From contig NZ_JAMQGO010000003.1 in the NCBI RefSeq assembly GCF_023703375.1, positions 62,001-126,000 of the forward strand: a stretch of 64,000 nt of DNA, given 5' to 3'. The translations under genes were made by a program, and so were the position numbers. Positions 36,503-46,758 of the stretch are shown here, piece after piece; position 1 is the stretch's first letter, and every line of letters begins with the position of its first letter. Under the pieces are notes generated by a model. It searched no databases. It saw only the letters and a list, made by a program, of their open reading frames with translations, and was not told the origin of the DNA. The DNA comes from Lutimaribacter degradans (GTDB lineage Bacteria > Pseudomonadota > Alphaproteobacteria > Rhodobacterales > Rhodobacteraceae).

Positions 36503-37294
36503 TTGCCCCATAACGCTGCCCATCGCTTTTCCATATCGCTTGCCGTCCTGGCCGTTGCCGGGCTTTCGGCCTGTTCCGCGCCGGTCGAAAGTGGTGTGAA
36601 CGACCCGTACGAGGAAGAAAACCGTACCCGGCACGAGTTCAACCGAAAGGTCGATCGCGCCTTACTGCGGCCTGCTGGCAACGGGTATGTCAGCGTGGTA
36701 CCCGCGCCCGTTCAAGAAGGTGTTTCGAATTTCGCCGACAACCTGGGCGAGCCCAGCCACCTGGTGAACCACGTGCTGCAAGGCAACGCTGAAGGCGCGA
36801 TCATGAACACGATGCGCTTTGCGGTCAATTCGACGATCGGCCTTGGCGGGCTGATAGACATGGCCGGCGCGCTGGGAATGCCCGAATTCAAAACCGATTT
36901 CGGCGAAACCCTGTATACGTGGGGCGTGGGCGAAGGCGCCTATGTCGAGCTTCCGGTGTTTGGGCCATCGACACAGCGCGACACCGCCGGGCGTTTGGTC
37001 GATATATTCACCAACCCGTTGACCAACACCCTGCCGACCCCGGAAAGCAATTATGCCCGCAGCGCGCGCATCGCCGCGCGGGTAGGCGACCGCGGCCGAT
37101 TTGGCGGCATGATCGACTCGGTGCTTTACGAAAGCGCTGACAGTTATGCCCAGTCACGAATGATGTATCTGCAGAACCGCCGCTTTGAGCTGGGTGCCGA
37201 CGCGGCATATGATGATCCATATGCCACTGGCACCGAACCGAGTTACGAGGACCCTTATGATGACCCCTATGCCGATCCCTACGCACAAGACTGA
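36503..37294 (+). CDS. mlaA: MlaA-family outer-membrane lipoprotein (VacJ)
   Basis: This protein of about 263 residues has a lipoprotein signal peptide with lipobox LSAC (lipidated Cys near residue 20). The MlaA core includes NDPYEEENRTRHEFNRKVD, FAVNSTIGLGGLIDMA and ETLYTWGVGEGAYVELPVFG. MlaA removes mislocalised phospholipids from the outer leaflet for return by the Mla pathway. The only in-frame start giving a proper leader is TTG at 36503; its ribosome site is weak. The C-terminus is an unusual acidic tail rich in DPY units (YEDPYDDPYADPYAQD). Its last 35 bases overlap mlaC. Confidence 0.92.
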   Translation: MPHNAAHRFSISLAVLAVAGLSACSAPVESGVNDPYEEENRTRHEFNRKVDRALLRPAGNGYVSVVPAPVQEGVSNFADNLGEPSHLVNHVLQGNAEGAIMNTMRFAVNSTIGLGGLIDMAGALGMPEFKTDFGETLYTWGVGEGAYVELPVFGPSTQRDTAGRLVDIFTNPLTNTLPTPESNYARSARIAARVGDRGRFGGMIDSVLYESADSYAQSRMMYLQNRRFELGADAAYDDPYATGTEPSYEDPYDDPYADPYAQD

Positions 37295-37895
37295 TCGTCC
37301 GACCCGTCGCGGCTTTCTGGGCTTTCTCGGTGCCGGGCTTGCTGCCCTGCCATGGGTGCCCACACCGGCGTTTGCCATGTCCGAGGCCAACGCGAAACTG
37401 CTGGTCGACAAGCTGGTTGCCGATATCAACGCGGTGATCAGCTCGGGCAAGTCCGAATCCGCCATGCTTCGCGAATTCGAGCGCATCTTTGCCCGTTACG
37501 CCGACGTGCCGACAATCGCGCGCTATGCGCTGGGTGTTGACGCGCGTCGCGCCACACCGGCGCAGTTGCGCAATTTTACCGATGTATTCCAGCGCTATAT
37601 CTCGGTCAAGTATGGTCGGCGATTCCGCGAGTTCATCGGCGGCAAGATAGAAGTGCAGGCCGCACGCCGCGTCAAAAGCTTTATCGAGGTCAAAAGCCTT
37701 GCCAAGCTGCGTGGCGAGGCCCCGTTCGACGTGACATTCCTAGTCTCCGACCGTTCGGGGAGCGACAAGTTTTTCAACCTCTTCATCGAAGGGGTGAACA
37801 TGCTTCTGACCGAGCGCACCGAAATAGGCGCAATGCTGGATCGGCGCGGTGGCGACATCGACAGCATGATCGCCGACCTGCGCGCAACAAGCTGA
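37260..37895 (+). CDS. mlaC: MlaC/Ttg2D-family phospholipid-binding ABC transporter component
   Basis: This protein of about 211 residues is of the MlaC (Tgt2/toluene tolerance) family. It starts near MTPMPIPTHKTDRPTRRGFL and carries a twin-arginine-like leader, TRRGFLGFLGAGLAALPWV, cleaved probably after PAFA. The mature part has FARYADVPTIARYALGVDAR and FTDVFQRYISVKYGRRFREF. MlaC shuttles phospholipids across the periplasm between MlaA and the inner-membrane MlaFEDB. ATGs at 37257, 37260 and 37269 are all possible, and all overlap the mlaA 3' end. MlaFEDB genes are not in the window. Confidence 0.9.
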   Translation: MTPMPIPTHKTDRPTRRGFLGFLGAGLAALPWVPTPAFAMSEANAKLLVDKLVADINAVISSGKSESAMLREFERIFARYADVPTIARYALGVDARRATPAQLRNFTDVFQRYISVKYGRRFREFIGGKIEVQAARRVKSFIEVKSLAKLRGEAPFDVTFLVSDRSGSDKFFNLFIEGVNMLLTERTEIGAMLDRRGGDIDSMIADLRATS

Positions 37896-37898
37896 CGC

Positions 37899-37924
37899 CT
37901 TGCCCGGCACCCGAGCTGGGCAAG
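37899..37924. terminator. Hairpin between convergent mlaC and PBP genes
   Basis: CTTGCCC and GGGCAAG pair perfectly around a 12-base loop in the 36-base gap between the mlaC stop and the stop of the convergent PBP gene. It may act in both directions; no clear T-run is present. Confidence 0.45.
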
Positions 37925-37931
37925 CCATGTC

Positions 37932-40127
37932 TTAGCGGTTGCTTTGGGGCGTGGGTGTTTGGCCGGATTCCACGTCGCGTCCAAACAGACCTTCCAGCAA
38001 TGTTTCGATGCCATCGCGCGTGCGCCGATCACGCGTACCTTGCTGCTGCACTGTTTCTTCAGTGAATGCTCCGGCGCCCTCGGGCGGGGCCATTGGCAGG
38101 TCGCGGGGCGGCATGCCTTCGTGAACGCGCACCATGGTTTCGTGCCATATCTCGGCCGGCAGGCCCGACCCTGTAACACCCTTCAAGGGCGTGTTGTCGT
38201 CATAGCCCATCCAGACACCCGCCACGTAATCCGCCGTGAACCCGATGAACCAAGCATCTCGGGCGGCCTGCGTGGTGCCCGTCTTGCCAGCCGCCTGCCG
38301 GTCGGGCAAGGCGGCACGGCGCCCGGTGCCTTGGGCCACGACCTGGTGCATCATCCAAGTCAGCTCTGCCGCGGCATCGCGCTGTATCACGCGTTCGCCG
38401 ATACCACCCGTCGCGGTCATGACCGGGTCATCATCACCCAGGATTCGCAGTTCAACCAGCCCGTAGGGCGTGACTGCGGAACCGCCGTTCAGGATACCTG
38501 CATAGGCGCCCGTCATTTCGATCAGGGTCGATTCCGACGCGCCCAACGCCAAGGCCGGCCCCAGAGCCATGTCTGAATCAATGCCGAAATCGGCGGCGAC
38601 CCTGCGCACCAGGTCCAGGCCGACGCTTTGTGCCACCTTCACAGCCGGAATATTCAGCGACACGCGCAACGCCTCGGCCAGGGTGACGCGTCCGTGGAAT
38701 TTCCGGTCATAGTTCTGAGGGCACCATTCCCCCGATCCCGGCACGTTGACACAATACTCGCTATCCTCGATCACGTCCGCCGCTGAATAGCCCAGATCAA
38801 GCGCGGCCGCATAGACGAACGGCTTGAAGGCCGAGCCGGTCTGTCGCAATGCCTGCGTGGCGCGGTTGAACGCGCCCACTACCTTTGTCTGGCGCCCGCC
38901 CACCATCGCGCGCACGGCGCCGTCGGCGCTCATCACCACGATGGCGGCCTGAGCCTTTGACTCTTCGCTAACCTTTGACTCGAAAACATGTTTCATCGCA
39001 TCTTCGGCTGCGCGCTGAATACGCGGTTCAAGCGTAGTGGCAATGATGACGTCCTCGGAGGTGTTGCGGGTAAAGAATTCGGGCCCCGTCGACATCACCC
39101 AATCGGCGAAATAGCCACCGGCCTGCGCCTCGGCGGCCTCGGACAATCGGGCGGGAGACTCCAATGCTTCGCGGGCCTGTTCTTCGGTCAGGTAACCCTG
39201 GTCGCGCATCAACCCGATCACCAAGGCCGCCCGGCTTTGGGAGCGTTCCAGGTTGGTGGTGGGGGCCAGCGCCGTGGGCGCGGTAAGCAGCCCGGCCAAC
39301 ATCGCGCCTTCGGCGGGCGTCACCTGCCCCGCTGTCTTGCCGAAAAACCGCTGCGCGGCGGCCTCGGCACCGAATGCCCCGCCGCCCATGTAAGCCCGGT
39401 TCAGATAGATCGTCAGGATCTCGTCCTTGGTATACTTGACCTCCATCGCCAGGGCATAGATCGCTTCCTTCGCCTTGCGCCACAACGAACCTTGTCGGCA
39501 ATCCGCCTCGTAGGCGGCCTCGCTTTCCCAAATATCGGGGTCATATTCGACGCCCAGGCACATCAACTTCGCGGTCTGCTGGGTGATGGTCGACCCGCCA
39601 TGCCCCGAAAACGGACCGCGTCCTTCGCTCAGGTTGATACGTACCGCGCTGGCAATACCGCGCGGGCTAAGGCCCAGGTGACGATAGAACCGTTTGTCCT
39701 CGGTCGCGATGATGGCGTTTTTCAGATGCGGGCTGACCATGTCCGCGGTGACAACGCCACCGAACTGATCGCCGCGCCATGCGAACTTGGCGCCGCTTGC
39801 ATCAAGCAAGGTGACAGAACCGCGCTGCCGTCCATCGAGCACCTGATCATAACCGGGCAGAGTCGTGTAGACATAACCAACCGCCAGCGCGATCAGCAGA
39901 ACCACCACGGCGCCAAGCCGCCATGACACGGCCCAGATGATCCGCCAGAAAAAGCGTAGTATCGCCAGAAAGAACGCAACGATCGGATTCCGCCGGCGCA
40001 CGGGCTTCTTGCGCGCGGTCTTTTTCGCTGCCGGTTTGCGCGGCGGCGCCTTCTTCGCTTTCCGTGCCGATTTCGAATACCGCTTTTCCGCCACGAGAGG
40101 CGGCCGACGGCGACCTGAATTGCTCAT
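37932..40127 (-). CDS. Class A penicillin-binding protein (PBP1A family transglycosylase/transpeptidase)
   Basis: This 731-residue bifunctional murein synthase has a cationic cytoplasmic N-terminus (KKAPPRKPAAKKTARKK) and one transmembrane helix near residue 70. A GT51 domain follows (IIATEDKRFYRHLGLSPRG, GHGGSTITQQTAKL). The transpeptidase domain has the serine motif TGSAFKPFVYA, SLNIPAV as SxN, and AGKTGTTQAARDAWF as KTG. It polymerises and cross-links peptidoglycan at the inner membrane. The ATG at 40127 is the obvious start. Transcribed away from glnK across a 267-base gap. Confidence 0.95.
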   Translation of the reverse strand: MSNSGRRRPPLVAEKRYSKSARKAKKAPPRKPAAKKTARKKPVRRRNPIVAFFLAILRFFWRIIWAVSWRLGAVVVLLIALAVGYVYTTLPGYDQVLDGRQRGSVTLLDASGAKFAWRGDQFGGVVTADMVSPHLKNAIIATEDKRFYRHLGLSPRGIASAVRINLSEGRGPFSGHGGSTITQQTAKLMCLGVEYDPDIWESEAAYEADCRQGSLWRKAKEAIYALAMEVKYTKDEILTIYLNRAYMGGGAFGAEAAAQRFFGKTAGQVTPAEGAMLAGLLTAPTALAPTTNLERSQSRAALVIGLMRDQGYLTEEQAREALESPARLSEAAEAQAGGYFADWVMSTGPEFFTRNTSEDVIIATTLEPRIQRAAEDAMKHVFESKVSEESKAQAAIVVMSADGAVRAMVGGRQTKVVGAFNRATQALRQTGSAFKPFVYAAALDLGYSAADVIEDSEYCVNVPGSGEWCPQNYDRKFHGRVTLAEALRVSLNIPAVKVAQSVGLDLVRRVAADFGIDSDMALGPALALGASESTLIEMTGAYAGILNGGSAVTPYGLVELRILGDDDPVMTATGGIGERVIQRDAAAELTWMMHQVVAQGTGRRAALPDRQAAGKTGTTQAARDAWFIGFTADYVAGVWMGYDDNTPLKGVTGSGLPAEIWHETMVRVHEGMPPRDLPMAPPEGAGAFTEETVQQQGTRDRRTRDGIETLLEGLFGRDVESGQTPTPQSNR

Positions 40128-40221
40128 TGTCTATCTCTGCCCTGCCCGAGCTTGCGCCTTTGGCCCATTTATACCTGTCAAAAGGCCGGTTGTAGACCCT
40201 GTCATGCCGGCTGACGCTTTT

Positions 40222-40234
40222 TTGTGGTGCACAA
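40222..40234. promoter_or_regulatory. Small inverted repeat upstream of glnK
   Basis: TTGTG-GTG-CACAA is a perfect 5-3-5 inverted repeat 161 bases upstream of the glnK start, next to an AT-rich stretch (40230-40270). The distance would suit an NtrC enhancer site, but the sequence does not clearly match the usual NtrC motif, and the divergent PBP gene is equally close. Confidence 0.3.
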
Positions 40235-40394
40235 TTTTTAATCTTTTCCAATTATATGATTATTATTTATGCGTTTTGTCCAGTTTTCTGCCCTCTCCCA
40301 AGGCGCCGAATCTTCCGTTGGTCCTGTTCTGTCCGGTTTTCTGCATCTGCAAACTGGCGGGAACCCACCGCCGCAGACCGCAAAGGGGACCAAG

Positions 40395-40733
40395 GTGAAA
40401 CTGATCATTGCGACGATCAAACCGTTCAAGCTCGAAGAGGTCCGCGAAGCGCTGACCGAAATCGGCGTTCGCGGGATGATGGTAACGGAAATCAAAGGCT
40501 TCGGTGCCCAGTCGGGCCATACCGAAATCTACCGCGGGGCAGAATACGCGGTGAATTTTGTACCGAAGATCAAGCTGGAAATCGCCGTCAACACCGCCAT
40601 GGCGGACCAGGTGATCGAAACGATTACCAAGACTGCCAAGACCGGCAAGATCGGCGACGGCAAGGTTTTCGTGCTGGACCTGGAACAAGCCGTGCGTGTG
40701 CGCACCGGCGAAACCAACGAGGACGCGCTTTAA
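40395..40733 (+). CDS. glnK: P-II family nitrogen regulatory protein GlnK
   Basis: This 112-residue trimeric signal protein starts MKLIIATIKPFKLEEVREAL from a GTG at 40395 behind AAAGGGGACC. The uridylylated tyrosine lies in the T-loop segment GHTEIYRGAEYAV. The C-terminal signature TGKIGDGKVFVLDLEQAVRVR is present in two adjoining parts. It senses 2-oxoglutarate, ATP/ADP and glutamine and blocks AmtB when nitrogen is ample. Linkage to amtB 26 bases downstream supports the GlnK rather than GlnB name. Expected to be NtrC-controlled, though no convincing NtrC site is visible. Confidence 0.96.
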   Translation: MKLIIATIKPFKLEEVREALTEIGVRGMMVTEIKGFGAQSGHTEIYRGAEYAVNFVPKIKLEIAVNTAMADQVIETITKTAKTGKIGDGKVFVLDLEQAVRVRTGETNEDAL

Positions 40734-40759
40734 GGCGCGCCGGGGGAAAGGAAATCATT

Positions 40760-42079
<1,320 letters not shown>

Positions 42080-42111
42080 TACCTCCTTCCATCAGTTCTT
42101 GTTGCACTTGG

Positions 42112-42137
42112 CCCGGGCGTTCGCGCCCGGGTTTTTT
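42112..42137 (+). terminator. Intrinsic terminator of glnK-amtB
   Basis: CCCGGGCG and CGCCCGGG form an 8-bp GC stem closed by a TTCG tetraloop and followed by TTTTTT. It lies 33 bases after the amtB stop. This is the strongest terminator in the window. Confidence 0.93.
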
Positions 42138-42178
42138 ATTGGTGCGGATTGACGACGATGACCGGAGCCGTCGCTTCG

Positions 42179-43429
42179 TCAACCGATGACACCCGCGGTT
42201 TCGATCACGGCATGCAACAACACATCCGCCCCGGCAGCAGCCCACTCCGGCTTGATTTCTTCCGCTTCGTTATGGCTCAAACCATCCACGCAAGGGCACA
42301 TCACCATGGCGGTCGGCGCCGCGCGGGCGATCCAGCAGGCGTCGTGCCCCGCGCCCGAGATGATGTTGCGATGGCTGTATCCCAGCCGGTCCGCCGCGTC
42401 ACGGATCGCGGCCACGCATCCCTTGTCAAAGGTCACGGGATCGAACCCGCCAACCTGCTCAAAATCGACACTCAGGCCCATCTCGTCCACGATCCGCTGC
42501 GCCTCTTCCCTCAGGTGTTGCTCCATGTCGGCGATCACGCCCTTGTCGGGGCTTCGAAAGTCGACGGTAAACACGGCCCGCCCCGGGATAACGTTGCGCG
42601 AGTTGGGAAACACCTCGACATGGCCGACCGCGCCCACCGCATCGGGTGCGTGGTTCCAGGCGATTTCATCGACTTTGTCGATGATGCGCGCCATGGCAAG
42701 CCCAGCATTGCGCCGCATCGGCATCGGTGTCGAGCCGGTGTGACTGTCGCGGCCCGTGACCGTTACCTGCAACCAGCACAACCCCTGCCCATGCGTGACC
42801 ACGCCTATATCCACGCCTTCCGCTTCGAGTATGGGGCCCTGCTCGATATGCAATTCGAAAAAGGCGTGCATCTTGCGCGCGCCCACGGGTTCTTCCCCTT
42901 CCCAGCCAATACGGCGCAGTTCATCGCCAAACCGCTTTCCGCCAGCATCGCGCTGATCCTTGGCCCAATCCTCGGAATGTACACCGGCGAAGACGCCCGA
43001 CGACAGCATCGCCGGCGCGAAACGCGTGCCTTCTTCGTTGGTCCAGTTGGTCACAACAATCGGGTGGCGGGTGCGCAGATCCATGTCGTTCAAGGTGCGG
43101 ACGATTTCCAGCCCGGCCAAAACACCCAGGACGCCGTCGTATTTGCCGCCCGTCGGCTGGGTATCCAGATGGCTGCCCACGTAAACCGGCAGGGCGTCCG
43201 GGTCAGAGCCTGGGCGCATGGCAAACATGTTACCCATGCTGTCCAGCCCCATCTCGCATCCCGCGGCCTTGCACCAGCTTTGAAACAGATCGCGCGCCTC
43301 GGCGTCTTCGTCGGTTAGGGTCTGGCGATTGTTGCCGCCCGCAACGCCCGGCCCGATCCTGGCCATCTCCATCAGGCTGTTCCACAGCCTGTCGCCATTG
43401 ATCCGCAGGTTCTCGCCCGGTGCCGTCAT
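42179..43429 (-). CDS. Zn-dependent M20-family amidohydrolase (N-carbamoyl-amino acid hydrolase / beta-ureidopropionase type)
   Basis: This 416-residue peptidase-fold protein has the metal ligands VGSHLDTQPTGGKYDGVLGV near residue 80, NWTNEEGTRFAPAM near residue 123, and later FELHIEQGPILEA and SGAGHDACW. These are typical of the hydantoinase/carbamoylase subfamily. It would hydrolyse N-carbamoyl amino acids or N-carbamoyl-beta-alanine, releasing CO2 and ammonia, which fits a pyrimidine or hydantoin breakdown role near amtB. The ATG at 43429 lies seven bases after GGGG; ATG at 43441 is an alternative. Allantoate amidohydrolase is another possible activity. Confidence 0.9.
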   Translation of the reverse strand: MTAPGENLRINGDRLWNSLMEMARIGPGVAGGNNRQTLTDEDAEARDLFQSWCKAAGCEMGLDSMGNMFAMRPGSDPDALPVYVGSHLDTQPTGGKYDGVLGVLAGLEIVRTLNDMDLRTRHPIVVTNWTNEEGTRFAPAMLSSGVFAGVHSEDWAKDQRDAGGKRFGDELRRIGWEGEEPVGARKMHAFFELHIEQGPILEAEGVDIGVVTHGQGLCWLQVTVTGRDSHTGSTPMPMRRNAGLAMARIIDKVDEIAWNHAPDAVGAVGHVEVFPNSRNVIPGRAVFTVDFRSPDKGVIADMEQHLREEAQRIVDEMGLSVDFEQVGGFDPVTFDKGCVAAIRDAADRLGYSHRNIISGAGHDACWIARAAPTAMVMCPCVDGLSHNEAEEIKPEWAAAGADVLLHAVIETAGVIG

Positions 43430-43496
43430 GATTGCCCCCATTTTGCTTGTGCGCCAACGATTGGCGTTGGCACAGGGGGTGTCAAGCATGCGCAGG

Positions 43497-44762
43497 CTAT
43501 CCCTTGCGCAAAAGCGCCATGTAGAACCCGTCCATCCCGCCCAGGTCGGGCCAATAGTCGGGGCGCAGGCGCAACCCGCCCTCCTCGGTGATCCATGCCG
43601 GATCGACCCCCGGCAACGCCTGCACCGCGGCGCGGTCGACCACCAGGCCATCGTGGCGGGCCAACGCCTCGTCCACTTGCACTTCGCCTTCATCGGGCAA
43701 CAGCGAACAGGTGCAGAATACCAGCCGCCCACCGGGACGCAGAAGACTCAGCGCATGATCCAGCATTGCCGCTTGCATCTCGATCAACGCGCCAAATTCT
43801 GACCCATCCTTGGCATGTGGCAAATCGGGATGCCGGCGGATCGTGCCTGTCGCCGAACAGGGGGCATCAAGCAGTATCGCATCATAGCGCCCCTCGTGTT
43901 CCAGCGCATCGCCGGCAACTACGCGCGCGGTCAACCCGGTGCGTGCCAGGTTTTCCGTCACCCTGGCCAGCCTCGCCTCGGACAGGTCCAGCGCGGTCAC
44001 ATCAGCCCCCACGGCCGCCAGTTGCAGCGTCTTGCCCCCCGGGGCCGCGCACATATCCAGCGCTGCCTCGCCGGGCTGCGTGGCCAACAGCCGCGCGGGT
44101 ATCGCGGCGGCGGCGTCCTGCACCCACCAGGCACCCTCGGCAAAGCCCGGCAGGGCCGAAACTTGCCCCGCCTCTTTCAGTCGAACCGATCCAAAGGGCG
44201 TCACCACCCCGCCCAGCCTGTCTGCCCAGCCTTCGGCATCGTCCTTCACCGTCAAATCAAGCGGGGCACCGGCGAAATGCGCAACCTCCATCGCGGCGAT
44301 GGCAGCCCCCCCCCAGGCATCGGCCAGTGGCGCGCGCAGCCATTTGGGCAAGCGCGGCACCCGCAGGTTGGCCCAGGCCGCTGGCCCGCCTTCGGCGATC
44401 TTGCGCAACACCGCGTTGACCATCCCCTTCATGTGCTGTCCCTTGCGGTCTGCCGCCGTCAGGGCCACGGCGTCGTTGACGACACCATGCGCGTCACCGC
44501 CCATGCACAGCTCAACCGTGGCAAGTCGCAGGATGTTGCGCACGTGCAAGGGCGGGTTCTTCCGAAGATGCCGGGAGAGCAAGCGGTCAGCACGTTCCAA
44601 ACCGCGCAGGGTCTGCACGGTCAGCCGTTGCGCGCGGGCGCGGTCGGCCGGGTCAAGCCGCTCGGTCAGGCCGGCCAGTTCGGCCATCAAGCGCCCCTCG
44701 CCAAGAACCTTGTCGAGCATGGCAACGGCGCTGCGGCGCGCAAATGAGGCGGGATTCGTCAT
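43497..44762 (-). CDS. rsmB: 16S rRNA (cytosine(967)-C(5))-methyltransferase RsmB
   Basis: This 421-residue protein has an N-terminal NusB-like domain (RSAVAMLDKVLGEGRLMAEL to GMVNAVLRKIAEG) and a C-terminal RNA C5-cytosine methyltransferase. The SAM site is DMCAAPGGKTLQLAA, and the two cysteines of the mechanism are in LDAPCSATGTIRRHPDL and VFCTCSLLPDEGE. It methylates C967 of 16S rRNA. The ATG at 44762 leaves 63 bases to the divergent DUF1674 gene. Length and motifs fit well. Confidence 0.94.
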   Translation of the reverse strand: MTNPASFARRSAVAMLDKVLGEGRLMAELAGLTERLDPADRARAQRLTVQTLRGLERADRLLSRHLRKNPPLHVRNILRLATVELCMGGDAHGVVNDAVALTAADRKGQHMKGMVNAVLRKIAEGGPAAWANLRVPRLPKWLRAPLADAWGGAAIAAMEVAHFAGAPLDLTVKDDAEGWADRLGGVVTPFGSVRLKEAGQVSALPGFAEGAWWVQDAAAAIPARLLATQPGEAALDMCAAPGGKTLQLAAVGADVTALDLSEARLARVTENLARTGLTARVVAGDALEHEGRYDAILLDAPCSATGTIRRHPDLPHAKDGSEFGALIEMQAAMLDHALSLLRPGGRLVFCTCSLLPDEGEVQVDEALARHDGLVVDRAAVQALPGVDPAWITEEGGLRLRPDYWPDLGGMDGFYMALLRKG

Positions 44763-44825
44763 CGGGAAACCTTGTTGTGCGGGGCCAGCGGCGTATATCA
44801 GGGGCAGCGAAGGGAAGAAAGCCAG

Positions 44826-45005
44826 ATGTCAGATACCCAAAACAAAGACCTGCCCCCCGCCGCCCAACGGGCCCTGGCCGAGGCCGAGGAACGGCGCAAG
44901 AAAGCCGAGGCCCAGGCGCTTCCCAAGGAACTGGGTGGCCGTGACGGACCCGAGCCCATCCGCTACGGCGATTGGGAAAATAAGGGGCTCGCGATCGACT
45001 TTTGA
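44826..45005 (+). CDS. DUF1674 / SDHAF4-like small protein
   Basis: This 59-residue hydrophilic protein starts MSDTQNKDLPPAAQRALAEA and ends ELGGRDGPEPIRYGDWENKG then LAIDF. The C-terminal GPEPxRYGDWxxKGxxxDF pattern is the mark of DUF1674, the bacterial counterpart of succinate dehydrogenase assembly factor 4. It probably binds flavinylated SdhA during assembly. The ATG at 44826 follows GAAGGGAAGAAAG. No sdh gene is nearby. Confidence 0.88.
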   Translation: MSDTQNKDLPPAAQRALAEAEERRKKAEAQALPKELGGRDGPEPIRYGDWENKGLAIDF

Positions 45006-45023
45006 TCGCGCCGGGCCGAACCG

Positions 45024-45383
45024 CTAGTTCAACGTCAGATCGGCAAACTGCCCGTCGCCCTTGTCAGAGGTAAACCGTATCGTGCGGCCTTGCACCTGCA
45101 CCTGCTGGCAATTCGGGCCAAGATCTCGCTCGCCCCAGTAAAGATCACGGCAGAAATAGCCCCCTTGCCATTGCCATTGACCCGACACCGGCCGACCCAG
45201 CGCCTTGCCCTCGATCTTGCCGTCAGGTGTCACCTGCAAGCGAATACCCCAGAACGAGATCCTGAGATCCCTGTCCTTGACCAGAGAAAGGAACGTACCC
45301 CTGTCACGCACGGTCTGGAACTCTTCGGCCCATGCGGGGGCGGCAATAATCAAGGCAAGGCAAAGTGCAAACAAGCGGGTCAT
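45024..45383 (-). CDS. Small secreted protein of unknown function
   Basis: This 119-residue protein has a signal peptide (MTRLFALCLALIIAAPAWA) and a beta-rich mature domain with GTFLSLVKDRDLRISFWGIR, GQWQWQGGYFCRDLYWGE and a second cysteine in GPNCQQV, which could form a disulphide with the first. I do not recognise a named family, though similar small proteins occur in roseobacters. The ATG at 45383 is chosen because the signal peptide starts there. It lies 68 bases downstream of dapB on the same strand and may be co-transcribed. Confidence 0.75.
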   Translation of the reverse strand: MTRLFALCLALIIAAPAWAEEFQTVRDRGTFLSLVKDRDLRISFWGIRLQVTPDGKIEGKALGRPVSGQWQWQGGYFCRDLYWGERDLGPNCQQVQVQGRTIRFTSDKGDGQFADLTLN

Positions 45384-45451
45384 GGCGCATATCCTTGTCC
45401 GAAAACACATAGGATACGTAAAAGCCGCTGCTTCGGATCACTCTGCCCGGG

Positions 45452-46261
45452 TCACAGCCCCAGAACATCCACCATGTCGTATTCACCCGGCTTCCTGTCC
45501 TGCCCCCAAAGCGCTGCCTTCAGCGCGCCACGCGCGAACACGGCCCTGTCGCTGGCCACATGGCGCAGGATGATCCTTTCGCCATCCGCCGCGAACATCA
45601 CATCATGTTCGCCCACGATGTCTCCACCGCGAATGGCGTGAAAGCCGATATGCCCGCGCTCGCGCGCGCCGGTCATCCCGTCGCGGGCGCGGTCGCTGAC
45701 CGCTTCAAGCATCACACCGCGCCCTTCGGCGGCCGCTTCGCCCAGCATCAGCGCGGTGCCCGACGGCGCGTCGACCTTGTGGCGGTGATGGGCCTCGATC
45801 ACCTCGATATCGAAATCCTCGTCCAGCGCAGCGGCCACTTTTTTCGTCAATTGGACCAACAGGTTGACGCCCAGGCTCATGTTGCCCGCCCGCACCACAA
45901 CAGCATGGCGCGCGGCGGCCTTTATCTTGGCCAGATCCTCGTCGCTCAACCCCGTTGTGCCGATCACATGAACCGCGCGGGCCTGGGCCGCGATCCCGGC
46001 AAATTCCACCGTCGCGGCGGGCGCGGTGAAATCGATCACCGCCTGCGCGCGCGAAAACGCTTCCAACGCGTCATCTGTCACATGCAAGTCAAGCGGCGCG
46101 CCGCCCATGGCCACGCCGACATCCTGCCCGATCCAGTCATGGCCCGCACGCTCGACCACGCCGACCAGTTTGGCCTTGTCGCTTTGCAGCACCGTGCGGA
46201 TCAGCATCTGCCCCATGCGCCCCGAGGCGCCTGTCACCACGATTCCCGGCAGGTCGGTCAT
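45452..46261 (-). CDS. dapB: 4-hydroxy-tetrahydrodipicolinate reductase DapB
   Basis: This 269-residue protein has the N-terminal nucleotide motif [29 protein letters not shown] and [13 protein letters not shown]. The catalytic signature is [20 protein letters not shown] near residue 155. It performs the second step of the diaminopimelate/lysine pathway after DapA. The ATG at 46261 follows AGGAG. It is divergent from rbfA with 83 bases between starts. Confidence 0.96.
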   Translation of the reverse strand: MTDLPGIVVTGASGRMGQMLIRTVLQSDKAKLVGVVERAGHDWIGQDVGVAMGGAPLDLHVTDDALEAFSRAQAVIDFTAPAATVEFAGIAAQARAVHVIGTTGLSDEDLAKIKAAARHAVVVRAGNMSLGVNLLVQLTKKVAAALDEDFDIEVIEAHHRHKVDAPSGTALMLGEAAAEGRGVMLEAVSDRARDGMTGARERGHIGFHAIRGGDIVGEHDVMFAADGERIILRHVASDRAVFARGALKAALWGQDRKPGEYDMVDVLGL

Positions 46262-46344
46262 GTTTTCGCTCCTGTTTCGTTGCGTTTTCATACCGAACGC
46301 GCGGCCCATTGGCAAAGGCTCGACAAAGCCTTAAATGCGGTTGC

Positions 46345-46758
46345 ATGGCAAAGAACAAATTCCAAGATGGTCCCGGCCCCAGTCAACGTCAGCTGCGCGT
46401 GGGTGAATTGATCCGCCGCACCCTGTCCGAGGTACTGGCGCGCGGCGATATCCATGACCCTGACCTTAATCGCCTGTCGATCACGGTGGGCGAGGTTACC
46501 ACCTCGCCCGACCTGCGCATCGCGACGGCCTATGTGCTTCCCCTGGGCGGCGACGGGCAGGATGACGTGCTGAAACTGCTGGCACGCAACAAGGGTGAAC
46601 TGCGCCGGATGATCGGCAAGAAAGTCGGGCTGAAATTCACCCCCGACCTGCGCTTCCGAATCGATGAAACATTTGACCGGCTTGACGAAACCCGCCGCCT
46701 TTTCGCGAAAGAGGACGTACGCCGGGATGTCGAAACGGACGATCAGGACGACGAATGA
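46345..46758 (+). CDS. rbfA: Ribosome-binding factor A
   Basis: This 137-residue KH-like protein has [20 protein letters not shown] near residue 15, [19 protein letters not shown], and [18 protein letters not shown] near the end. It helps mature the 16S rRNA 5' region in the 30S subunit and acts in cold adaptation. Start ATG 46345 lacks a strong ribosome site (TTAAATGCGGTTGC). The stop overlaps the next gene's ATG. Its usual partners infB and truB are not adjacent here, unlike in many bacteria. Confidence 0.94.
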   Translation: MAKNKFQDGPGPSQRQLRVGELIRRTLSEVLARGDIHDPDLNRLSITVGEVTTSPDLRIATAYVLPLGGDGQDDVLKLLARNKGELRRMIGKKVGLKFTPDLRFRIDETFDRLDETRRLFAKEDVRRDVETDDQDDE

